From Clostridiales bacterium (lineage in GTDB: Bacteria > Bacillota > Clostridia > Christensenellales > Aristaeellaceae): a stretch of 53,233 nt of DNA. The stretch spans positions 1 through 53,233 of the forward strand of contig SVGQ01000007.1 in NCBI GenBank assembly GCA_015056245.1. The letters run 5' to 3'. Of this stretch, positions 8,651 to 17,479 are shown one piece after another (positions within the stretch are counted from its first letter, which is position 1; each line of letters begins with the position of its first letter). The notes below the pieces were generated by a model, which was not told where the DNA came from, did not search any database, and saw only the letters and a program-made list of their open reading frames with translations. A program made the translations under genes and the position numbers.

Positions 8651-8774
8651 GGAAGGCATTCTTGTAAGCGGTTAGCCTCTCATTTCCCGGCTTCCAAAAG
8701 CTACTGCCCGTAAGGGTGTCAGCTGTCGCCAAACAATCGAGGCAGCACCCATATCACCACAAAGGAGTAATCCA

Positions 8775-9491
8775 ATGAAAACAGCTCTTGTTACCGGCGG
8801 CAGCCGTGGAATCGGCGCGGCTATTGTACGGGCATTGACGGCAAAGGGTTGGCAGGTGGCGTTTTGCTACCGGAGCAGCCACGAAGCAGCCCAACAGCTT
8901 TCCCAGGAAACCGGCGCGCTTGCCATCCCCTGCGATGTGACCGACAGTGAGCAAGTGCGTGCAATGGTTACCGAAGCAGCCCGCCGTCTCAGTCACATTG
9001 ATTTGCTGGTGAATAACGCTGGCGTGGCGTGGCAAGGGCTGCTCACCGACATGACCGACGACGACTGGCGTTCTGTGCTGGACACCAGTCTGTCAGCGGC
9101 GTTTTATACTTGCCGGGCGGTGATTCCCGGCATGGTCAGCCGCAGGGCTGGGCGCATTATCAACATCTCCAGCATCTGGGGCCGGGTGGGCGCCAGCTGC
9201 GAGGCCGCCTATTCCGCTGCCAAAGCGGGGCTGATCGGTCTGAGCAAAGCGCTGGCGAAAGAGTTGGGGCCCAGCGGCATCACCGTGAATTGCCTGTGCC
9301 CGGGGGTCATTCGGACAGATATGCTGGCTTGCTATACCCCGGAAGATCTGGCGGCCTTGGCAGATGAAACGCCCCTGTGCCGCCTTGGCACCCCGGAGGA
9401 TGTAGCTGCCACCGTCTGCTGGCTGGCTGGGGACGAAGCTGGATTCATCACCGGGCAGGTCATCGGGGTGGATGGCGGGTTTGGGCAGTAA
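8775..9491 (+). CDS. Short-chain dehydrogenase/reductase, FabG-like
   Basis: 238-residue NAD(P)-dependent oxidoreductase of the classical SDR family, resembling 3-oxoacyl-ACP reductase. TGGSRGIG forms the cofactor turn and NNAG follows. The catalytic Ser lies in INISSIWG and YSAAK supplies Tyr and Lys. The end GQVIGVDGGF is typical of FabG. AAAGGAG stands 7 bases before the ATG. It is a single gene with its own terminator and no fatty-acid genes nearby, so it may be a stand-alone SDR rather than the housekeeping FabG. Confidence 0.9.
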   Translation: MKTALVTGGSRGIGAAIVRALTAKGWQVAFCYRSSHEAAQQLSQETGALAIPCDVTDSEQVRAMVTEAARRLSHIDLLVNNAGVAWQGLLTDMTDDDWRSVLDTSLSAAFYTCRAVIPGMVSRRAGRIINISSIWGRVGASCEAAYSAAKAGLIGLSKALAKELGPSGITVNCLCPGVIRTDMLACYTPEDLAALADETPLCRLGTPEDVAATVCWLAGDEAGFITGQVIGVDGGFGQ

Positions 9492-9498
9492 AAAGATC

Positions 9499-9548
9499 AC
9501 AGGCGGGTAGTTTCTTCTTTGACAGGAAGAACGCCCGCCTGTCTTTTC
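9499..9548 (+). terminator. Intrinsic terminator of the SDR gene
   Basis: ACAGGCGGG pairs with CCCGCCTGT, with an inner TTCTTC/GAAGAA stem, followed by CTTTTC. Confidence 0.8.
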
Positions 9549-10047
9549 ATTTCTGAAAGTGCACACGGCATTTGTAATACCCTACACGTTCCAAACCACC
9601 TTTCAATGCCGCACACACGATCCGCCCATCCATTCGTTCGTCGCTGCGGACTATCTTTAGTGAGTTGGCAGCCTCCTGAGCAGCCCGTCCCAACTTACAG
9701 AAAGGGCACGATACACGACACATGCCCACGCCCCGCTTCACGGGGCCCGCGACGCAGCAGTGTGCGTCCACCCGCCCAACGCCCCACCAGCCTCGAACCC
9801 ATGTCCCGCCTCACGGGGCCCGCAACGCAGCGGGGGGGATGATCCGCCGCCCGACCGCTTGCGGGCGGGAGAGCGGGCGATCCACCTGCGAGGACGGGCC
9901 TCACGCGAGCAGCCGGGTTGGGGCTGGGGGCCCCCAACCGAAAAGGCCGCGGCATCTGTTGACCACAAGCTGGCGCGAACGCACCCTTCCTCCACTCGGA
10001 GGAAGGGACAGACGTGCAGCAAGACGAACGTTCGTGTGTTTTTTGGC
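9549..10047. other. Gene-free GC-rich gap with hairpins and a short direct repeat
   Basis: No convincing gene. Two imperfect direct copies of a unit containing CTTCACGGGGCCCGC / CCTCACGGGGCCCGC followed by RACGCAGC lie near 9730 and 9810. Hairpins include GGTTGGGG...CCCCAACC (about 9914-9939) and a perfect 10-bp stem, CCCTTCCTCC with GGAGGAAGGG, at 9984-10007. A minus-strand frame at 9547-9771 with a CPFC motif is too weak to call. Confidence 0.5.
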
Positions 10048-10075
10048 TTGAATAATTCAGCTTTTATGGTATACT
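10024..10075 (+). promoter_or_regulatory. purR promoter with adjacent CGAACGTTCG palindrome
   Basis: TTGAAT, 16 bp, TATACT (10048-10075) gives a likely promoter. Immediately upstream is the palindrome ACGAACGTTCGT (10024-10035). Its half-site CGAAC is the core of the PurBox recognised by Bacillus PurR, although Bacillus boxes are spaced further apart. Autoregulation is an inference. Confidence 0.5.
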
Positions 10076-10202
10076 ATGCGGAGTGCATTTTGCACAGTAT
10101 CCGGGCCGAATGCTTGCGCAGACAGCGTTTCATCCCCTGCGAAGCTGCCCGCGCCCCAAACCCCGAACCTTCGCCCCCGAACCATGAAAGGACTGAACCA
10201 CT

Positions 10203-11036
10203 TTGGAGCACATCCGCCGCAATGAACGTATGGCTGCTTTGACCAAGCTGCTCACCTCCGCGCCCAACCAGATCTTCACTTTGTCTCATTTCTGTGAGCT
10301 GTTTGGCGCGGCAAAATCCACCCTCAGCGAGGATATCGACCTGCTGAAAGGCGTGTTTACCCGCTTTGAGCTGGGGCAGCTGGAAACCGTCACCGGCGCG
10401 GCTGGCGGCGTGCGCTACCGCCGGGCCATCAGCCCGGAAAAGGCCTACAGCTTCGTTGATGACCTGTGCAATCAGTTGTGCACCACCTCCCGGGTGCTGC
10501 CCGGCGGCTTTCTGTACCTGAGCGATATTTTAAGCCAGCACGAACTGGTCACCACCATGGGCACCATCATTGCCCAGCAGTACTACGATGCCCAGCCGGA
10601 TTTCGTCCTGACCATGGAGACCAAGGGCATCCCGGTGGCGCTGATGACTGCCGAGGCGCTGGGCCTGCCGCTGGTGATCGCCCGCCGTTCCAGCAAGGTG
10701 TACGAGGGCCCGGCAGTGAACATCAATTACGTATCCGGCTCCGGCGGACACATCGAGACCATGAGCCTGAACCGCCGCGCCGTGACCGAAGGCACCCGGG
10801 CGCTGATCGTGGATGACTTCCTCAAGGCAGGCGGCACCGCCAAGGGCATGATCGACCTGATGGCAGAGTTCCATGTGGATGTGATCGGCACAGCTTTTGT
10901 GATGAGCACCGCCGCGCCGCAGAAGAAGCAGATCGAAAACGACCGCTCCCTGATGGTGATGGATGTGGATCCCGCCGATCCCGGCACGCTGACCGTCCGC
11001 CCTGCGGACTGGCTTAAGCAGGCTGTGAAGGGCTAA
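10203..11036 (+). CDS. purR: Purine operon repressor, PRPP-sensing PurR (Bacillus type)
   Basis: 277-residue transcription factor with an N-terminal winged-helix domain (about 1-75) and a phosphoribosyltransferase-like domain. The PRPP loop reads ALIVDDFLKAGGTAKGM (about residues 200-216), very like B. subtilis PurR, as are GGVRYRRAI, LPGGFLYLSDIL and NINYVSGS. It binds PRPP and represses purine synthesis and salvage genes. The TTG start follows GAAAGGACT, and the N-terminus then aligns with PurR (MEHIRRNERMAALTKLL); an internal ATG is nine codons later. The leader is about 125 nt. The usual yabJ/spoVG neighbours are absent. Confidence 0.93.
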   Translation: MEHIRRNERMAALTKLLTSAPNQIFTLSHFCELFGAAKSTLSEDIDLLKGVFTRFELGQLETVTGAAGGVRYRRAISPEKAYSFVDDLCNQLCTTSRVLPGGFLYLSDILSQHELVTTMGTIIAQQYYDAQPDFVLTMETKGIPVALMTAEALGLPLVIARRSSKVYEGPAVNINYVSGSGGHIETMSLNRRAVTEGTRALIVDDFLKAGGTAKGMIDLMAEFHVDVIGTAFVMSTAAPQKKQIENDRSLMVMDVDPADPGTLTVRPADWLKQAVKG

Positions 11037-11108
11037 AGGGAATTGCCCTGCCCAGGTCATCTCAACGGCAGGCTGGCAACAGCGCTGCCCCCAAAAGGAG
11101 AAAATATC

Positions 11109-12092
11109 ATGAATCCGCTTATCAGCATCTGCTGTACCACGTACAATCACGAAAAGTATATCGCTCAGACGCTGGACAGCTTCCTGAGCCAGAAGACGGA
11201 GTATTCTTACGAGATCCTCATCCACGATGACGCTTCCACCGATGGCACACAGGCCATCATCAAGGAATACGCCGCCCGCTACCCGGATGTGATCTTCCCC
11301 ATTTTGCAGACCGAAAACCAGTACTCCAAGGAGATCCCCATCAGCGAGACCTTCAACTTTCCCCGGGCGCGGGGCAAGTACATCGCCATGTGCGAAGGGG
11401 ACGATTATTGGTGCGATGATACCAAGCTGCAGCGGCAGATCGCCCATATGGAAAGCGATGAGAGCTGCACCTTCTCCTTTACCAACGGGCGTATTCACGA
11501 CGAAAACGGCGTGAACCCGGACCGCACCTTCGTGCCCTACTACGAAAGCGAGCGCCCCTATTTCAAGGGCGGCAGCGCGGAATATTCCCTCAGCGAGATC
11601 GCCCGGCTCACCTTCATCCCCACTGCCAGCTTCGTCATGCGCACCGATGCCCTGCGCAGCCTGCCGGATACCTTTCTGGGCACCCCCTGCCAGCACGGCG
11701 ACCTGCGCATGAAACTGTACCTGACCGCCGCCGGGCATGCCTGGTATGAGGATATCGAAGGCTGTGTGTACCGGGAAAATGTACCCACCTCTGCTTTTCA
11801 GGTATGGAAGAAGGAAAAGCGGGATCAGCTGTTTACCCGCTGCCAGTCGGTTGTGCAGATGGTGGAGGATGTGAATGCCTATTCCGGCGGAGTGGCACAG
11901 GACAGCCTCTATGCCGTGCGGGATCATTACCTGACGGTGATGGCCCACAACGCACCTGATCTGAAGACCCTGATGTCCGGTCAGCTGGGCAAGCTGTACA
12001 AATCCCTGCCCATCAAGGAAAAACTGCGCTGTTCCCTCCGGCTGAGCATGCCGCAGGGACTGGCAGCCAAATTGGCGAAGATCGGGCGGTAA
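11109..12092 (+). CDS. Family 2 glycosyltransferase
   Basis: 327-residue GT-A fold sugar transferase. It starts with SICCTTYNHEKYIAQTLDS, then HDDASTDGT for nucleotide-sugar binding, and a metal-binding acidic motif CEGDDYW (about residue 97-103). The C-terminal half is variable and probably binds acceptor. No membrane segment is evident. The ATG at 11109 has AAAAGGAG 8 bases upstream; the longer open frame lacks a good start. It lies 72 bp after purR and well before the sugar aminotransferase and flippase, with which it may share a surface-polysaccharide pathway. Donor sugar unknown. Confidence 0.88.
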   Translation: MNPLISICCTTYNHEKYIAQTLDSFLSQKTEYSYEILIHDDASTDGTQAIIKEYAARYPDVIFPILQTENQYSKEIPISETFNFPRARGKYIAMCEGDDYWCDDTKLQRQIAHMESDESCTFSFTNGRIHDENGVNPDRTFVPYYESERPYFKGGSAEYSLSEIARLTFIPTASFVMRTDALRSLPDTFLGTPCQHGDLRMKLYLTAAGHAWYEDIEGCVYRENVPTSAFQVWKKEKRDQLFTRCQSVVQMVEDVNAYSGGVAQDSLYAVRDHYLTVMAHNAPDLKTLMSGQLGKLYKSLPIKEKLRCSLRLSMPQGLAAKLAKIGR

Positions 12093-12297
12093 GCCGGTTA
12101 CCGCTGCAAGCCATCCGGTCAGGCCATGTTTCCAAGCCGGCTTAACTGCCCGGAAGCGTAAGGATCGCATGCAGGCCGGCAGAAGGCAGCCTCCGAGGGT
12201 GCAACACCCGCAATTGCGGGCGCGCCCCGCACGGAAATCGACCATGCCGCCCGTCTGCCGCAATGAAATGCCCATCATCAAAAGGAGGTTCCTCACC

Positions 12298-13500
12298 ATG
12301 TCACTGAAAGAGCGTTTTCTCAAGTATGTAGCCATCGATACAGGTTCCAGCGAGGAAAGTGGTCAGCATCCGTCCACCGCCAAACAATGGGAGCTGGCAA
12401 AGCTGCTCAAAGAGGAACTGGAGGAAATGGGCGCTGCGAACGTACGTCTCAGCGAAACGTGCTATGTATACGCGGAGATCCCCGCCAACTGCGAAAACCA
12501 GCCCGTCATCGGCCTGATCGCTCATATGGATACAGCCCCGGCTGTGGCAACCGGCCCGGTGCACGCCCGTGCGCTGGTGTATCAGGGTGGGGATATCGAG
12601 CTGGGTAACGGCGTCTGGCTGAAGCCTGACGAATACGAAAGCCTGAACCGTCACGTAGGCCATGAGCTGATCGTTACCGACGGCACCACTCTGCTGGGCG
12701 GCGACAACAAAGCCGGTGTGGCGGAGATCATGGAGCTGGCAAAGCGGCTCATCGACCACCCTGAGATCCCCCACGGCAAGGTATGCATCGGTTTCACCCC
12801 GGACGAAGAGATCGGCGAAGGCGCGGATCATTTTGATGTGTCCGGTTTCGGAGCGGATTTTGCCTATACCGTGGACGGCGGCGCTCTGGGCGAAGTGGAA
12901 TGCGAAACCTTCAATGCCGCTGCTGCCCGGATCACTGTTCACGGTTTCAACATCCATCCCGGCGCAGCCAAGAACAAAATGCGCAATGCCGCCAAGATCG
13001 CCATGCAGTTTGCGGGCATGCTGCCCCCTGCCGAAGCGCCGGAGCATACCGAAGGCCGGGAAGGATTCTATCATCTGTGCAGCATGAAGGGCGATGAAAC
13101 CGAAGCCCAGCTGGTGTACATCATCCGTGACCATGACCGCGGCATTTTTGAGCAGCGAAAAGCCCGCATGCAGGCCATCGGCGCCTATCTGAACGGCTTG
13201 TATGGCGAAGGCACTGTGGCAGTGGAACTGCGGGACAGCTACTACAACATGAAGCAGGAAGTGGACAAGCACCCCCATGTAATGCAGCGGGCGCTGGATG
13301 CCATGCAGGCCTGCGGCATCGAACCCATCGTATCCCCTGTCCGCGGCGGTACCGACGGCGCACGGCTCAGCTACATGGGCCTGCCCTGCCCCAACCTGTC
13401 CACCGGCGGCTACAACTTCCACGGCGTGATGGAATATGTATCGCTGCCGGAGATGGAGAAGATGGTGGATGTACTGGAAGCGGTTGTGCGGGCCAGGTGA
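12298..13500 (+). CDS. pepT: Peptidase T (M20 tripeptidase)
   Basis: 400-residue cytoplasmic zinc aminopeptidase that trims tripeptides. Metal and catalytic residues are in HMDT, GGDNKAG, TPDEEIGEG, VDGG and GGYNFHGV, all in PepT order, with the M20 dimerisation domain between about residues 205 and 315. RGGTDGARLSYMGLPCPNL is typical of peptidase T. AAAAGGAGG precedes the ATG at 12298. Length matches the family. Its terminator at 14193 is separated from the stop codon by almost 700 bp of inserted repeat sequence. Confidence 0.95.
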   Translation: MSLKERFLKYVAIDTGSSEESGQHPSTAKQWELAKLLKEELEEMGAANVRLSETCYVYAEIPANCENQPVIGLIAHMDTAPAVATGPVHARALVYQGGDIELGNGVWLKPDEYESLNRHVGHELIVTDGTTLLGGDNKAGVAEIMELAKRLIDHPEIPHGKVCIGFTPDEEIGEGADHFDVSGFGADFAYTVDGGALGEVECETFNAAAARITVHGFNIHPGAAKNKMRNAAKIAMQFAGMLPPAEAPEHTEGREGFYHLCSMKGDETEAQLVYIIRDHDRGIFEQRKARMQAIGAYLNGLYGEGTVAVELRDSYYNMKQEVDKHPHVMQRALDAMQACGIEPIVSPVRGGTDGARLSYMGLPCPNLSTGGYNFHGVMEYVSLPEMEKMVDVLEAVVRAR

Positions 13501-13590
13501 GTTTGAATGTGGGGTGCAGGGGGAACCCCCCCCGCGCCACAGCGCAATAACAGCAAGCACAGCCAGCACCAAAGGTGCAAAATGTACGGC

Positions 13591-13887
13591 TTTCATCGAA
13601 AAACCCCTGGAGGTATCGGAGGGCCGCAGCCCTCTGATTGCTAAACCGAAACCAGCGACATGTGTTGCGGCCCAAACCCAACCTTCGGTTTGTTTTGGGC
13701 TTCGGCACTGCGGGAGCGCTTCGCGCTGTCCTCGCGCCTCGGTTCGCTTCGCTCACCCTTCCGGCGGTTTCGGAACCCTTGCGCAGCAAGGGGCTCCTGT
13801 TTGCCGCCCGGGGAGCCGTAGGCTCCTAGGCAAACGGTGCAAAACTCGTCAAAAAAGCCGCCGCAGGCGTGTTTTTTGACGACCTGA
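13591..13887 (+). repeat. Structured intergenic element, copy A1 (expanded)
   Basis: Same family as the copies at 45474 and 51386: CGAAAAACCC, the GGAGGGCcgcaGCCCTC hairpin, CCGAAACCAGCGACATG, GGTTTCGGAACCCTTGC, the GTTTGCC...GGCAAAC hairpin, and the CGTCAAAAAAGCC...TTTTTTGACG end. This copy carries about 100 bp extra in the centre (about 13662-13760), and its left end is diverged. Confidence 0.8.
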
Positions 13888-13912
13888 GGGATGCGCCTTC
13901 AAGGCGCAGCTC
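13888..13912 (+). repeat. First copy of the pepT terminator hairpin
   Basis: GGGATGCGCCTTCAAGGCGC type hairpin lying between element copies A1 and A2. It is a diverged direct copy of the functional terminator at 14193-14217 and lacks the T-run. Confidence 0.7.
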
Positions 13913-14192
13913 AGACTGTCGAAAAACCCATACTTCTGTTCAAAAGTCGCACATCTTGCACCTACGGTGCTCGCTGTGCTTGCTGAAAAGCGCTGCGGCG
14001 CAGGGTTTGTGGGCTCTGTTCCGCAACCTCAATCATCGTGTAGCCTACTACCGTAACCTACACTCGTTTCGGTTGACGACTGCGGGTCGTTTTGCGCTTC
14101 GCGCAAGTGCCCACTGGGCACACACTTCCCTCCGTCTCCACACCCGGCAGGAAACTGAGTTTCCTGCACCTTCCCCTTTTTTGACAACCTGA
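13913..14192 (+). repeat. Structured intergenic element, copy A2 (same ends, different middle)
   Basis: Begins AGACTGTCGAAAAACCC and ends TTTTTTGACAACCTGA, the same termini as copies B and C, but the 280-bp interior is mostly unrelated apart from the inverted repeat shared with the left of A1. It is flanked on each side by a GGGATGCG hairpin. Confidence 0.7.
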
Positions 14193-14223
14193 GGGATGCG
14201 TCACCAAGGCGCATCCCTTTTTC
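14193..14223 (+). terminator. Intrinsic terminator, displaced end of the pepT transcript
   Basis: GGGATGCG pairs with CGCATCCC and is followed by TTTTTC. It is the first good terminator downstream of pepT and is duplicated at 13888. Confidence 0.75.
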
Positions 14224-14229
14224 TTTCCC

Positions 14230-14258
14230 TTGCAGCATTCTGTCAAACAAGGTATACT
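14230..14258 (+). promoter_or_regulatory. Promoter of the aminotransferase-flippase operon
   Basis: TTGCAG, 17 bp, TATACT, about 60 bp before the ATG at 14321. Confidence 0.65.
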
Positions 14259-14320
14259 ATATCTTGGTAAACTGTCGGCCTGTGCTTTTCCCGTCAGGCC
14301 ATCAGGAGGGAAGAAAAACC

Positions 14321-15415
14321 ATGCGCATCAATGTGACCCGGAGCTCCATGCCCGCCATGGACGAATATATGGAAGAGATCCGCAGCCTGTGGGACAGCCA
14401 CTGGCTTACCAATAACGGCGAAAAATCCATTGCGCTCAAAGCAGAGCTGGAGAAGTATTTGGACTGCCCGCATGCGGAATTGTTCTGCAATGGGCATCTG
14501 GCGCTGGAGGCGCTGCTGCGGGCCATGGGCCTCCATGGAGAAGTGATCACCACGCCCTTTACCTTTGCGTCCACCACCCATGCCATCGTCCGCTGTGGGC
14601 TCACCCCGGTGTTCGGCGATATCTGCCCCGGGGACTGCACCCTTGACCCGGACAAGGCTGAAGCCCTGATCACGGACAAAACCTGCGCCATTTTGCCGGT
14701 GCATGTGTACGGCCGCCTGTGCCATGTGGAACGCTTTGAGGAGATCAGCCGCAAGTACGGCGTCCCCGTCATCTATGATGCCGCCCATGCGTTCGGCGTT
14801 ACCAAGAACGGCGTATCTGCCGCCGCCATGGGCTATGCCAGCATGTTTTCCTTCCACGCCACCAAGGTGTTCCATACCATCGAAGGCGGCTGCATCACCA
14901 CCGGGGATGCGGACCTGTGCCAGCGGCTCTGCGTAGAGCGGAACTTCGGCATCGCCGGGGAGGAAAGCACCCCCGGCGTGGGCGGGAACGCCAAAATGAA
15001 CGAGTTTCAGGCTGCTATGGGCCTGTGCAACCTGCGCCGCATCGACGGGGATATCGCTGCCCGCAAGCTGCTGTATGAGCTGTACGAAGCGGAGCTTTCC
15101 GGTCTGGTGGACTTCCTGCCCCAGCAGGAGGGCGTTGTGAGCAACTATGCCTACCTGCCTGTATTCTTCAGCAACCAGGCCCAGCGGGATCAGGTGTATG
15201 ATCAGCTGAAGCAGCAGCAGATCTTCACCCGCAAGTACTTCTATCCGCTGGTGACCCAGTTTGAGTGCTATCAGGGCAAGCCGGGCTTTGATCCTGCCGC
15301 CACTCCCGTGGCAGCGCAGCGGGCAGCCGCCGTGCTTACCCTGCCCCTGTACCCCGATTTGACCGAAGAGGATGTGCAGCGCATCTGCGCCGCCATCCGG
15401 GGAGTGATCGCATGA
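14321..15415 (+). CDS. DegT/DnrJ/EryC1-family nucleotide-sugar aminotransferase
   Basis: 364-residue PLP enzyme that transfers an amino group to a keto-sugar nucleotide. The fold is recognisable from SHWLTNNGEKSIALKAELE, then FCNGHLALEALL, FTFASTTHAIVRCGLTPVF, the Asp-containing VIYDAAHAFG, and the PLP lysine in FSFHATKVFHTIEGG. The C-terminal domain begins near NAKMNEFQAAMG. AGGAGGGAAG precedes the ATG at 14321. The stop codon overlaps the flippase ATG (ATGA), so the two are translationally coupled. This links it to assembly of an amino-sugar-containing surface glycan. Exact sugar unknown. Confidence 0.9.
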   Translation: MRINVTRSSMPAMDEYMEEIRSLWDSHWLTNNGEKSIALKAELEKYLDCPHAELFCNGHLALEALLRAMGLHGEVITTPFTFASTTHAIVRCGLTPVFGDICPGDCTLDPDKAEALITDKTCAILPVHVYGRLCHVERFEEISRKYGVPVIYDAAHAFGVTKNGVSAAAMGYASMFSFHATKVFHTIEGGCITTGDADLCQRLCVERNFGIAGEESTPGVGGNAKMNEFQAAMGLCNLRRIDGDIAARKLLYELYEAELSGLVDFLPQQEGVVSNYAYLPVFFSNQAQRDQVYDQLKQQQIFTRKYFYPLVTQFECYQGKPGFDPAATPVAAQRAAAVLTLPLYPDLTEEDVQRICAAIRGVIA

Positions 15416-16866
15416 GTGAAAACCGCAGCGGCAAGGCCGCGTCCTCCCTTCTGTTCAAGCTGATGGAATCCTTCGGCATGCAGGGCATCGCCTTTGTGGT
15501 GGGGCTGGTACTGGCCCGCCGTCTGGATGCCGCCGATTACGGCGTTCTGGGCATGCTGATGGTGTTTATCGCCTTTTCACAGGTATTTGTGCAAAGCGGT
15601 CTCAACACAGCCCTCATCCAGAAAAAAGATACCGACGACGAGGACTTTTCCTCGGCATTCTGGTTTTCTCTGGGCGTAGCTGTGATCCTGTACCTGCTGC
15701 TGTTCGCCTTTGCCCCCCTGATCGCCGCACTGATGAAACGCCCGGAACTGGCAGTGGTGCTGCGCGTGCTGGCGCTGATCCTCATTCCCGGGGCGCTGGT
15801 ATCCATTCAGGGCGCAGCGGTGGCCCGGCAGATGCTGTTCCGCAGAATGATGCTGTGCAGCCTCATCGCCACGGTATTGTCCGGCGGGGTGGGCATTGCC
15901 ATGGCCTATGCCGGCATGCGCTACTGGGCGCTGGTGGCCCAGCAGCTGACCAATCAGGTATCGCTGGCAGTGCTGCTGCTGTGCTTTATTCCCTGGCGAC
16001 CCAAGGGACGGTTCAGCTGGCAGCGGGTATCCGCTCTGCTCCGTTTCGGCTGGAAACTGCTGGTGTCCAGCATTCTGGATACCGGCTATATGAACCTGCG
16101 CTCGCTGGTGATCGGCCTGAAGTACAACGATGCTGCCCTTGGCAACTTCACCCGGGGCAAACAGTTCCCTGAGCTGGTGATGAACGCCGTCAACGGCTCC
16201 ATTCAGAGCGTAATGCTGCCGGTGCTCAGCGAGGAACAGGACGATATTCCCCGCATGAAGCAGATGATGCGCCGCTCGGTGAAAAGTTCCAGCTTTGTGG
16301 TGCTGCCGCTGATGGCAGGTCTGGCTGCGGTGGCTGCCCCCATGGTGACGCTGCTCATCGGTGAAAAATGGCTGCCCTGCGTGCCGTTTTTGCAGATCTG
16401 CTGCATCGACTTCGCCTTCTATCCCATCCATACCGCCAATCTGCAAGCCATCAACGCCATGGGCCGCAGCGATGTGTTCCTGAAGCTGGAACTGATCAAA
16501 AAGTCCTACGGCGTGGCGATTTTGCTGATCGCCCTCCTCTGCTTTGATACGCCGCTGGCCATCGCCTGGGGCGCGGCGATCTCCACCCTGCTCAGCGCCT
16601 TTGTCAATGCCTCGCCCAACCGTAAGCTGCTGGGCTACGGCTATCTGGAGCAGATGAAGGATATCCTGCCCTCGGTGCTGTGCGCCCTTGCCATGTTCGC
16701 TGTCGTATGGGCCATGAACGCGCTGACGCTGCCCCCCATCCTGCTGCTGCCCTTGCAGGTGATCATGGGCGTGATCGTCTATGCCGGATTGGCGCTGCTG
16801 ACCCGCAACGACAGTCTGCCCTATCTGCTGGAGATGGGCAAAAAGCTGCTGCATAAGGTACGCTGA
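15412..16866 (+). CDS. Wzx-type polysaccharide flippase (MOP superfamily)
   Basis: 484-residue integral membrane protein with about 12-14 hydrophobic segments through most of its length. The start resembles the oligosaccharide flippase family: LLFKLMESFGMQGIAFVVGLVLARRLDAADYGVLGM. Such proteins move undecaprenyl-linked oligosaccharides, teichoic or capsular units across the membrane. It overlaps the upstream aminotransferase by four bases. No polymerase or ligase gene is adjacent, so the locus is only part of a pathway. Family call is firm; the glycan is not identifiable. Confidence 0.9.
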   Translation: MSENRSGKAASSLLFKLMESFGMQGIAFVVGLVLARRLDAADYGVLGMLMVFIAFSQVFVQSGLNTALIQKKDTDDEDFSSAFWFSLGVAVILYLLLFAFAPLIAALMKRPELAVVLRVLALILIPGALVSIQGAAVARQMLFRRMMLCSLIATVLSGGVGIAMAYAGMRYWALVAQQLTNQVSLAVLLLCFIPWRPKGRFSWQRVSALLRFGWKLLVSSILDTGYMNLRSLVIGLKYNDAALGNFTRGKQFPELVMNAVNGSIQSVMLPVLSEEQDDIPRMKQMMRRSVKSSSFVVLPLMAGLAAVAAPMVTLLIGEKWLPCVPFLQICCIDFAFYPIHTANLQAINAMGRSDVFLKLELIKKSYGVAILLIALLCFDTPLAIAWGAAISTLLSAFVNASPNRKLLGYGYLEQMKDILPSVLCALAMFAVVWAMNALTLPPILLLPLQVIMGVIVYAGLALLTRNDSLPYLLEMGKKLLHKVR

Positions 16867-16970
16867 TCCATCCTGCCGGCAGTTCTCTTTGCATCCTTGT
16901 ATGGGCTACTGCCGGTAGCCCATCTTTGCTTTCCGGCATTCCAAAGCCATCCTCTGAAAGAAGGTATATG

Positions 16971-17429
16971 ATGAACCACACGATCCTCTCTCTGATTGAT
17001 TATCCGGAAAAGAAACAGGCCATGGCCCAGTGGTTCCACGAAAGATGGGGCGCGCCGCTGGAGGCTTATCTGGAAAGCATGGAGGAATGCCTGCGCAATA
17101 CCGCCCCATACCCCCAGTGGTATGTAGCCGTAGAGGGGGAGACGATCATCGGCGGGCTGGGCGTGATCCACAACGACTTCCACGACCGCAAGGATCTGTA
17201 CCCCAATGTATGCGCCGTGTACACCGAACCGGCGTACCGGGGGCAGGGAGTGGCAGGCGCGCTGCTTTCCCATGTATGCGGGGATATGCACCGGCGGGGT
17301 GTGGACACCCTGTATCTGGTAACGGATCACATGTCCTTTTACGAGCGCTACGGCTGGGAATTCCACTGCATGGCGCAGGGGGACGGCGAGGATCATCTGA
17401 CCCGGCTGTACATTCACCGGATGGGTTGA
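16971..17429 (+). CDS. GNAT-family acetyltransferase
   Basis: 152 residues. The acetyl-CoA loop reads PAYRGQGVAGALLSHV (about residues 85-100), preceded by VCAVYTEP. The C-terminal SFYERYGWEFHCM is the usual GNAT end. AGAAGG precedes two adjacent ATG codons; the second (16971) has better spacing. The substrate is not predictable. It precedes a phosphoesterase by 50 bp and begins a run of + strand small enzymes. Confidence 0.85.
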   Translation: MNHTILSLIDYPEKKQAMAQWFHERWGAPLEAYLESMEECLRNTAPYPQWYVAVEGETIIGGLGVIHNDFHDRKDLYPNVCAVYTEPAYRGQGVAGALLSHVCGDMHRRGVDTLYLVTDHMSFYERYGWEFHCMAQGDGEDHLTRLYIHRMG

Positions 17430-17479
17430 GCAGCCTGTTCCATGGCTGCCTGCCCCACCATCTGCAAGGAGGTCATCCC

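Larger units (their letters stand above)
13531..14005. repeat. Long imperfect inverted repeat, about 65-bp arms
   Basis: The arm at about 13531-13595 is the reverse complement of about 13938-14005 with some mismatches; the core shared unit is CAGCAAGCACAGC-GAGCACC. The arms embrace element copy A1 and the first end of copy A2, which suggests a rearrangement between elements. Confidence 0.7.

Noticed and set aside
9547-9771. Minus-strand frame of 74 codons with a CPFC motif
   Set aside because: The upper half overlaps repeats, the start lacks a ribosome site, and a single CxxC is not enough to call a gene; it may be a decayed fragment.
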